This document shows positions 31,435 through 36,284 of a stretch of 36,284 bases of DNA, one piece after another (position 1 is the stretch's first letter; the number at the start of each line of letters is the position of its first letter). The notes beneath the pieces were generated by a model that was not told the DNA's origin, searched no databases, and saw only the letters and a list, made by a program, of their open reading frames with translations. The position numbers and the translations under genes are program-made. Origin of the DNA: Firmicutes bacterium UBA1065 (GTDB taxonomy: Bacteria; Bacillota; Clostridia; Tissierellales; Sedimentibacteraceae); the NCBI GenBank assembly GCA_002316225.1, contig DCDC01000103.1, forward strand, positions 1 through 36,284. Reading direction: 5' to 3'.

Positions 31435-33099
31435 ATGACTCATCAAGCAATATACAGAAGGTTCCGTCCCAAGACATTTGATGATGTCTTAGGTCAGGAG
31501 CACGTGACCAGGACCTTGAAAAATCAAATAATGACCAATAATTTAGCCCATGCTTATCTGTTCAGCGGAATAAGGGGTACCGGAAAAACATCCACAGCCA
31601 AAATATTTGCCAGAGCCGTAAATTGCTTAAACAACCGGGACGGAAATCCATGCAACGAATGCGAAATATGCAAGAGCATATTGGATGAAACCAATATGGA
31701 TGTAATTGAAATGGATGCGGCATCAAACAACGGGGTGGATGACATAAGAGAGCTCAGGGACAAGGTGATGTTTTTGCCCGTTAAAAGCCGGTACAAGGTT
31801 TATATAATAGATGAAGTACACATGTTGTCAAAGGGGGCTTTTAATGCGCTTTTGAAAACTTTGGAAGAGCCGCCTGACCATCTCTTATTCATACTTGCAA
31901 CTACCGAGCCTCAGAAAATTCCGGCTACCATATTATCCAGGTGCCAGAGATTTGATTTAAAAAGGATCAAGGCCGATATTATTGTGGATAATATGAAAAA
32001 GATCTGCCGGGAACTAGACATAAAGTATGAAGAAAAGGCTTTGAAATTGATTGCTGCAAATTCGGAAGGAGCAATGAGAGATGCCCAAAGCATTTTGGAC
32101 AGGTGTATATCCTTTAATTACCAGGTTGATTATGAAACAGTGATAAGCTTATTGGGAGCTGTCAATTACCGGCTGATACTTGAAGCAGCCCGGGCGATTT
32201 TAGGCAAGGATATTAATAAAACCATGTCTTTGGTTGATCATATATTGGGCAGCGGAAAAGATCTTGCTGTTTTTCTTGATGAACTGATTATTTGCTTCAG
32301 AAATATGCTTATAATAAAGGCAACAAATTCTCCGGATAACCTGATGAGGATATCCGAGGATGAAGTAAGTGAATTTATAGAGTTGAACAAAAAAGTCACC
32401 CTTGATGACCTGGTAAGAATAATTGAAGACTTGTCGGCAGCCCAGGCTGAATGCAAGAAGGCATTGAATTCAAGGGTTCTTTTAGAAGCAAAGCTCATAA
32501 GGATGTTACACGAAATTAATCATGTAATTCCCGATGAACTGGTTAAAAGAATTGAAAGAATAGAAAGTATCATATATGAAAAGAACCAGACCGGACATCC
32601 CGTAAAGGAAGCGGAAACTAAGCCTATAAAGGCTAATAAGGTTTATGTAAACACAGACAATAAGGAAGTCCCAATAACTTTGGTAAAGGATGAGGGTGTT
32701 AAAGAAAAAGGAAGCGAAATAAAATCGGAAAATAAAAGCGACCAGGAAATTTTTGACACCATAAAAAGCAAGTGGGAATCCATACTTAAGGAAATAAGAA
32801 GCCAGAATGCGGGGCTTCAGGCAATTATAAGAGAATCCAGGCTGGTTGAGGTAAGAAACAAAACAGCGGTTTTTGAATTCGACCCCAGGTTTACCTTCCA
32901 TATAAATGCTGCAAATCAGCCGAAGAACAAGCAAGCCTTCAGAGAAATTTTAGTAAGGTTCATAAGGGAAGAATGCCAGGTTGAATTTACCGTCAGGAAT
33001 GAAACAAAGCAAGAAACACCCAAAACAACCATACAGGATGTATACGAAGATTTGAAAAAGGAATTTGGAGAAATAGTAGAATTTAAACAGGAGGATTAA
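31435..33099 (+). CDS. dnaX: DNA polymerase III subunit gamma/tau
   Basis: This is the clamp-loader ATPase that loads the beta sliding clamp. The ATG at 31435 follows AGGTGG at the right distance. Visible features are RRFRPKTFDDVLGQ at the start, Walker A GIRGTGKTSTAK near residue 42, the zinc-binding Cys set CNECEIC with an upstream Cys near 63, Walker B with IIDEVHML near 125, and the SRC motif LSRCQRFD near 166. The C-terminal third (about 380-554) is a charged linker plus a small tau-like domain. Length is 554 residues, a full tau-type protein; I see no programmed frameshift signal. ebfC begins one base after the stop. Confidence 0.96.
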   Translation: MTHQAIYRRFRPKTFDDVLGQEHVTRTLKNQIMTNNLAHAYLFSGIRGTGKTSTAKIFARAVNCLNNRDGNPCNECEICKSILDETNMDVIEMDAASNNGVDDIRELRDKVMFLPVKSRYKVYIIDEVHMLSKGAFNALLKTLEEPPDHLLFILATTEPQKIPATILSRCQRFDLKRIKADIIVDNMKKICRELDIKYEEKALKLIAANSEGAMRDAQSILDRCISFNYQVDYETVISLLGAVNYRLILEAARAILGKDINKTMSLVDHILGSGKDLAVFLDELIICFRNMLIIKATNSPDNLMRISEDEVSEFIELNKKVTLDDLVRIIEDLSAAQAECKKALNSRVLLEAKLIRMLHEINHVIPDELVKRIERIESIIYEKNQTGHPVKEAETKPIKANKVYVNTDNKEVPITLVKDEGVKEKGSEIKSENKSDQEIFDTIKSKWESILKEIRSQNAGLQAIIRESRLVEVRNKTAVFEFDPRFTFHINAANQPKNKQAFREILVRFIREECQVEFTVRNETKQETPKTTIQDVYEDLKKEFGEIVEFKQED

Positions 33100-33100
33100 G

Positions 33101-33451
33101 ATGGCAAAAGGCAGGAGAATGCCCATGGGGATGCCCGGGGGCGGGAATATGAACAATATGATGAAACAGGTTCAAAAAATGCAAAAACAAATGGAGGAAA
33201 TGCAAAGGGACCTTGAACAGAGAGAAGTGGAAGCAACTTCAGGAGGTGGAGCCGTTACTGTCAGGGTCAACGGTAAAAAAGCCTTTCTTGGACTTAAAAT
33301 TGACCCGGAAGTAGTTGACAAGGATGATGTGGAAATGCTTGAAGACATGATTGTAGCTGCAATTAACGAAGCTTTCAGGAAGGCTGACGAGATGATGGAA
33401 AGCGAAATGAAAAAAGTAACAGGCGGAGTAAACATACCGGGGTTAATGTGA
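33101..33451 (+). CDS. ebfC: YbaB/EbfC family nucleoid-associated protein
   Basis: This is a small DNA-binding dimer that covers the nucleoid. The 116 residues start with a Met/Gly-rich tail, then a long helix (MKQVQKMQKQMEEMQRDLEQ), the SGGGAVTVRVNGKKAFLGLKI strand region, and a C-terminal helix with EDMIVAAINEAFRKA. It lies between dnaX and recR, the usual position, one base after dnaX. GGAGG near the dnaX stop serves as its ribosome site. Its last stop codon overlaps the start of recR, so the three genes form one translationally coupled operon. Confidence 0.96.
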   Translation: MAKGRRMPMGMPGGGNMNNMMKQVQKMQKQMEEMQRDLEQREVEATSGGGAVTVRVNGKKAFLGLKIDPEVVDKDDVEMLEDMIVAAINEAFRKADEMMESEMKKVTGGVNIPGLM

Positions 33452-34047
33452 TGGACCAATATACAGCACCTATTACCAAACTTATCGAAGAATTGGCAAA
33501 GCTTCCGGGGATAGGAAGAAAGTCAGCCCAACGCCTTGCCTTTCATATTTTGGACATGGAGGTAAGGGATGTGGAAGAGCTGGCAAAAGCAATAATTGAC
33601 GGTAAAAAAAACACAAAACACTGCCAAATATGCGGTAACTTGGCTGAAGGGGACCTTTGCGGCATTTGCAGCAGCGTAAAAAGGGACAGGTCCACCATCT
33701 GTGTTATTGAAGATGTAAGAGATATCACAGCCATGGAGAGAACCAAGGAATACAAGGGTGTCTATCATGTCCTTCACGGGACCATTTCTCCTCTTGACGG
33801 AATCGGTCCTGATGATATAAATATTAAAAGCTTGATTACAAGGCTTAACGAAGACATAAAAGAAGTTATAATAGCTACCAATCCAACCATTGAGGGTGAA
33901 GCCACGGCTGTTTATATATCTCGGCTGATAAAACCAATGGGAATAAAGGTTACCCGCATAGCTCACGGGATCCCTGTTGGGGGAGACATAGAATATACAG
34001 ATGCGGTAACCCTTATGAGGGCATTGGAAGGCAGACGAGAAATGTAA
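33451..34047 (+). CDS. recR: Recombination mediator protein RecR
   Basis: This protein works with RecO (and RecF) to load RecA on gapped DNA. The ATG at 33451 overlaps the ebfC stop TGA by one base; a GTG three bases earlier is also possible. The 198 residues contain the helix-hairpin-helix LPGIGRKSAQRLAFHIL near 18, a C4 zinc finger (CQICGNLAEGDLCGIC near 56), and a Toprim domain with VIEDVRDITAMERT near 80, LHGTISPLDGIGPDDI near 106 and ATNPTIEGEATAVYISRL near 140. The C-terminal Walker-B-like GRREM end is as expected. Confidence 0.97.
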   Translation: MDQYTAPITKLIEELAKLPGIGRKSAQRLAFHILDMEVRDVEELAKAIIDGKKNTKHCQICGNLAEGDLCGICSSVKRDRSTICVIEDVRDITAMERTKEYKGVYHVLHGTISPLDGIGPDDINIKSLITRLNEDIKEVIIATNPTIEGEATAVYISRLIKPMGIKVTRIAHGIPVGGDIEYTDAVTLMRALEGRREM

Positions 34048-34082
34048 AAATCGCAATAAAACATTAATTGAGAGGGGAAATT

Positions 34083-34721
34083 ATGGCACAGCTTTATTTC
34101 AGATACAGCACCATGGGGGCCGGAAAGAGCATAGAAGTCCAGAAAGTGGCCTTTAATTACGAAGAAAGGGGACAAAACCCCTTGTTGTTTACATCCTCCT
34201 TGGACAACAGGTATGCGGAAGAAGGAGTAATTGCTTCCAGAATAGGCCTTAAAAGAAGGGCCATACCCGTTAATGATGACATGAATATGTTTGAAGTGGT
34301 AAAGGAGTATAATGATTTGTTCGGTGTTGATGCCGTTATAATTGATGAATGTCAGTTTTTAAAGAAACACCACGTAGAAGAGCTTACGGATGTGGTTGAC
34401 GAGTTGAATATACCTGTCATGTGCTACGGTTTAAGGGCTGATTTCAGAAACGAATTATTCGAGGGCTCATACTGGCTTTTTGCATTGGCTGATAAAATAG
34501 AAGAAATCAAGACTATTTGCTGGTGCGGGAAAAAAGCCCTGACCAATGCCCGCATCAGGGACGGGAAGATAGTATACACCGGGGAACAAATTTTTATAGG
34601 GGGCAACGAAAGCTATGTACCCCTTTGCAGGAAGCACTATAAACAGGGGAAGGTGGTTCCCTACAAGAAAAAGGGAGAAGATTTGATAATAAGGTATGAA
34701 AAACTAAAAAAACAAAAATGA
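34083..34721 (+). CDS. tdk: Thymidine kinase (enterobacterial/lactobacillar subtype)
   Basis: This salvage enzyme phosphorylates thymidine to dTMP. The ATG at 34083 follows AGAGGGG; the upstream in-frame TTG lacks a ribosome site. The 212 residues carry the P-loop STMGAGKS near 9, the VIIDECQFL lid near 84, VMCYGLRADFRNELFEGS near 108, a Cys pair in TICWCGKKA, and the end motif GGNESYVPLCRKHY. These details match the E. coli and Lactobacillus subtype rather than the Bacillus subtype with GGMFSGKSEELIRR. In many clostridia tdk sits after rpmE, but here it follows recR. Co-transcription with recR is likely, as no terminator separates them. Confidence 0.94.
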   Translation: MAQLYFRYSTMGAGKSIEVQKVAFNYEERGQNPLLFTSSLDNRYAEEGVIASRIGLKRRAIPVNDDMNMFEVVKEYNDLFGVDAVIIDECQFLKKHHVEELTDVVDELNIPVMCYGLRADFRNELFEGSYWLFALADKIEEIKTICWCGKKALTNARIRDGKIVYTGEQIFIGGNESYVPLCRKHYKQGKVVPYKKKGEDLIIRYEKLKKQK

Positions 34722-34780
34722 TTTAACGATCATTGGCGGTTCAAATTTTATATCCCAAAAAAGGAGTCTGGGGAGAGGCT

Positions 34781-35245
34781 ATGAAAAATATATATTTTTA
34801 TGATACAGATATAGGAAAAATAACCATTGCAGAGGAGGAGGGCTTTATATCCCATCTTTTGTTCGGTCATGAAGAATTACCCGACAGCAGGGTAAATGAA
34901 ACTCCACTGTTAAAAGAAGCACACAAGCAAATAGCGGAATATTTAAAGGGTCAAAGAAAGTCCTTTGATTTGCCCTTGTCTCCATCAGGTACGGAGTTCC
35001 AGCAAAAAGTCTGGAAAGCTCTTACAAGCATTCCTTACGGGACAACAGTGTCATATAAGGATATTGCCGGTAAAATCGGAAATGAAAAAGCATGCCGGGC
35101 CGTAGGCATGGCAAATAACAGAAATCCCATAGCTCTTATAATACCCTGTCACAGGGTGATAGGCAAAAACGGTAAGCTAATTGGATACGGCGGAGGTTTG
35201 GATATAAAAGAATACTTGCTGAAGCTGGAAAGGGACAATTTATAA
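34781..35245 (+). CDS. ogt: Methylated-DNA--protein-cysteine methyltransferase
   Basis: This suicide repair protein transfers alkyl groups from O6-alkylguanine or O4-alkylthymine in DNA to its own Cys. The active site is IPCHRVIG with Cys123, preceded by the DNA-binding helix TVSYKDIAGKIGNEKACRAV (about 89-108), the hinge region GMANNRNPIALI, and followed by GYGGGLDIKEYLL. The ATG at 34781 is chosen because GGGGAGAGG lies just upstream; the longer in-frame version from a TTG would add 16 residues without similarity. Its 154-residue length matches Ogt rather than Ada. Confidence 0.94.
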   Translation: MKNIYFYDTDIGKITIAEEEGFISHLLFGHEELPDSRVNETPLLKEAHKQIAEYLKGQRKSFDLPLSPSGTEFQQKVWKALTSIPYGTTVSYKDIAGKIGNEKACRAVGMANNRNPIALIIPCHRVIGKNGKLIGYGGGLDIKEYLLKLERDNL

Positions 35246-35322
35246 AAAAGTAAATTATTTTGGGATATCAGGAATAAAAAGGAACATCCTGTCTATAATA
35301 ATATGGATAGGAGGTTTTTTCC

Positions 35323-35571
35323 ATGAATGATATTCATAAAAAGGCAAGTATTAAAAGCATCCTGGAAAATTTTAAATTAAAAAGAAAATCCGTTCATGAC
35401 GAAGACTTTATAAATATTGAGAATGCAAAAAAAGAATGGGAAGATGCAAAAAATATATTTGAAAATGTTTCACAGCCTGATCTGGTAGACTATGCAATTT
35501 ATAAGGTCGAAGCTGCCGAGCAAAAATATATTTATTTGCTGAAGCAGTACAGAAATAATAATTTAACCTAA
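35323..35571 (+). CDS. DUF2508 (YaaL-like) family protein
   Basis: This is a small charged helical protein of 82 residues with unknown function. The segment KKEWEDAKNIFENVSQPDLV near residue 39, the DYAIYKVEAAEQKYIYLLKQ segment near 59 and the position near the recR cluster match the DUF2508/YaaL family, which in Bacillus and many clostridia directly follows recR. Here thymidine kinase and ogt genes are interposed. A good AGGAGG site precedes the ATG, and a TATAAT at 35294-35299 lacks a clear -35. Confidence 0.85.
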   Translation: MNDIHKKASIKSILENFKLKRKSVHDEDFINIENAKKEWEDAKNIFENVSQPDLVDYAIYKVEAAEQKYIYLLKQYRNNNLT

Positions 35572-35593
35572 AAATGAATGAATTAATTTTAAA

Positions 35594-35616
35594 GGGACCC
35601 CCTTGTTGAGGGTCCC
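35594..35616. terminator. Bidirectional terminator between convergent genes
   Basis: GGGACCC (35594-35600) and GGGTCCC (35610-35616) form a 7-bp GC-rich stem. The plus side has only a short T run beyond it, while the minus side reads into TTTAAAATTAATT. It separates the DUF2508 gene from the minus-strand XRE gene. Confidence 0.7.
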
Positions 35617-35630
35617 GCCTTATTTAATCC

Positions 35631-35873
35631 CTATACCAATTCTTGTTCCAAAGAGTTGAAGATATCTGAAGAAAAAAATTCCTCTAAGGTTATATCAAAA
35701 CCATCACAAATTTTTTTAATCAGGACTATTCCTATATCTTTTCTATCGCTGTTATAGACGCTGTAAACCGTAGACGGCGTAATGCCGGATATGTTTGCAA
35801 GCTTATTTACGGCTATGCCCCTTTCGTCACAAATTTCGTTAATCCTCTTTATAACAGCTTCTTTTACAAGCAT
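35631..35873 (-). CDS. XRE-family helix-turn-helix regulator
   Basis: This is an 80-residue Cro/C1-type DNA-binding protein. The helix-turn-helix lies about residues 19-42 (IAVNKLANISGITPSTVYSV), followed by a conserved tail (IKKICDGFDITLEEFFSSD near 52) typical of small stand-alone XRE repressors. There is no extra domain. It has no close neighbour upstream on its strand, and its upstream region carries an extended -10 and two direct repeats that could be its own operator, so autoregulation is plausible. Target genes are unknown. Confidence 0.88.
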   Translation of the reverse strand: MLVKEAVIKRINEICDERGIAVNKLANISGITPSTVYSVYNSDRKDIGIVLIKKICDGFDITLEEFFSSDIFNSLEQELV

Positions 35874-35906
35874 GTCGTCACCCCCAAGAAATCAAATATT
35901 GAGGTA

Positions 35907-35947
35907 ATTATAGCACAATTTCGCCAAAACGTATACGCTAAAACGTA
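35907..35947 (-). promoter_or_regulatory. XRE gene promoter with a direct-repeat operator candidate
   Basis: On the minus strand an extended -10, TGC-TATAAT (35912-35907 for the hexamer), lies about 34 bases before the ATG. In and just upstream of the -35 zone are two direct repeats, TACGTTTTAGC (35947-35937) and TACGTTTTGGC (35933-35923), 14 bases apart. ACGTTTT occurs again at 35984-35990 on the plus strand. Binding of the XRE protein itself is inferred. Confidence 0.6.
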
Positions 35948-36165
35948 AAAAATAAATAAAATTACAGAAATATTAATAAAGAAACGTTTTCAAAACAAGG
36001 TTCACCGCCTAAAACAGCTAAAAATGAGTATTTATAATATTTGTGAATACATATTTATAAATTATTCAAAGATATGGACATATTTTGCATAAATGATAGA
36101 TATATCGTGCCAAATCATGAAATACTTCCTTAGACCTAAGAATAACATAAAAAAATAATAAAAAT
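35948..36165. other. AT-rich spacer without a gene
   Basis: About 220 bases without a supportable coding region or RNA gene. Apart from the isolated ACGTTTT at 35984 I see nothing but AT-rich sequence before the GC-richer repeat that begins near 36166. Confidence 0.4.
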
Positions 36166-36284
36166 ATCCGCTCACGGTTTCGGACACGAATAATTCTAAA
36201 GCTCATTCTGGCTAAGAATCCTACAGCTTGCAAACTCGCTGCGCTCAGACAGTGCAAGCTGTTTAACGGATTTTTAACCTTCAT
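36166..36284. repeat. Probable dispersed intergenic repeat element (partial)
   Basis: This block is less AT-rich than the spacer before it and is structured: ACAGCTTGCA (36223-36232) and TGCAAGCTGT (36253-36262) form a perfect 10-bp hairpin, and ATTCT...GCTAAGAAT near 36193-36220 can form a second imperfect one. From memory, closely similar blocks, including the CGCTGCGCTCAGACAG loop, recur between genes in clostridial genomes and are often mistranslated as short hypothetical proteins. The minus-strand open frame over it is therefore probably spurious. The element may continue beyond the window end. Confidence 0.55.

Noticed and set aside
33523..34056. A 177-codon minus-strand frame opposite recR.
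   Set aside because: recR is unambiguous on the plus strand; the antisense frame has no recognisable domain.
36066..36284. A 72-codon minus-strand frame at the window end.
   Set aside because: It overlaps the structured repeat, whose mistranslations often appear as short hypothetical proteins.

Overview
The window is about 36 kb of low-G+C bacterial chromosome. It reads as an anaerobic, spore-forming member of the Clostridia. The evidence is a Tlp-type small acid-soluble spore protein, HPr kinase/phosphorylase, a one-polypeptide pyruvate:ferredoxin oxidoreductase, a B12-dependent ribonucleotide reductase, the dnaX-ebfC-recR cluster with a DUF2508 (YaaL) gene nearby, and strong AGGAGG ribosome sites throughout. 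The M20 amidohydrolases and a 3-keto-5-aminohexanoate cleavage-type enzyme suggest amino-acid or organic-acid fermentation. I cannot name the species. There are no tRNAs, rRNAs, CRISPR arrays, prophages or transposases.

Region 1 (1-6.8 kb) is a tight catabolic cluster: a three-gene TRAP transporter (lipoprotein receptor, small and large permease), a PPC/DUF296-domain protein, then E1 alpha, E1 beta and E2 of an acetoin/2-oxoacid dehydrogenase complex. No E3 gene is present. The cluster ends at a perfect 18-bp hairpin. Region 2 (6.8-11.9 kb) holds a divergent uracil-DNA glycosylase with its own promoter, then a cassette of two M20D amidohydrolases flanking a polytopic membrane protein that I could not assign to a family. 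The membrane protein appears to have an unusually long 5' leader.

Region 3 (11.9-24.9 kb) is mostly housekeeping: an ATP-cone plus RTPR-type class II ribonucleotide reductase whose promoter carries two NrdR-box-like palindromes; nagB; uvrC; hprK; the large PFOR gene; a tlp spore-protein gene; and murF overlapping ddl. Region 4 (24.9-28.4 kb) has two minus-strand genes, a small unknown and a BKACE/Kce-family enzyme. Divergent from the latter is a membrane-bound GGDEF plus HD-GYP protein with an extracytoplasmic SBP_bac_3 sensor and an unclear start codon.

Region 5 (28.4-36.3 kb) holds rho, rpmE (zinc form), an EamA/DMT transporter, dnaX-ebfC-recR, thymidine kinase, an O6-alkylguanine methyltransferase, a DUF2508 protein and a minus-strand XRE regulator with direct repeats upstream. 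The last ~120 bases look like a dispersed intergenic repeat. Many genes have near-consensus sigma-A promoters with exactly 17-bp spacers. Nothing amounts to a clearly new defence or mobile system. The best leads are the E3-less dehydrogenase/TRAP/PPC cluster, the M20-transporter-M20 cassette, the NrdR-controlled RTPR promoter and the terminal repeat.
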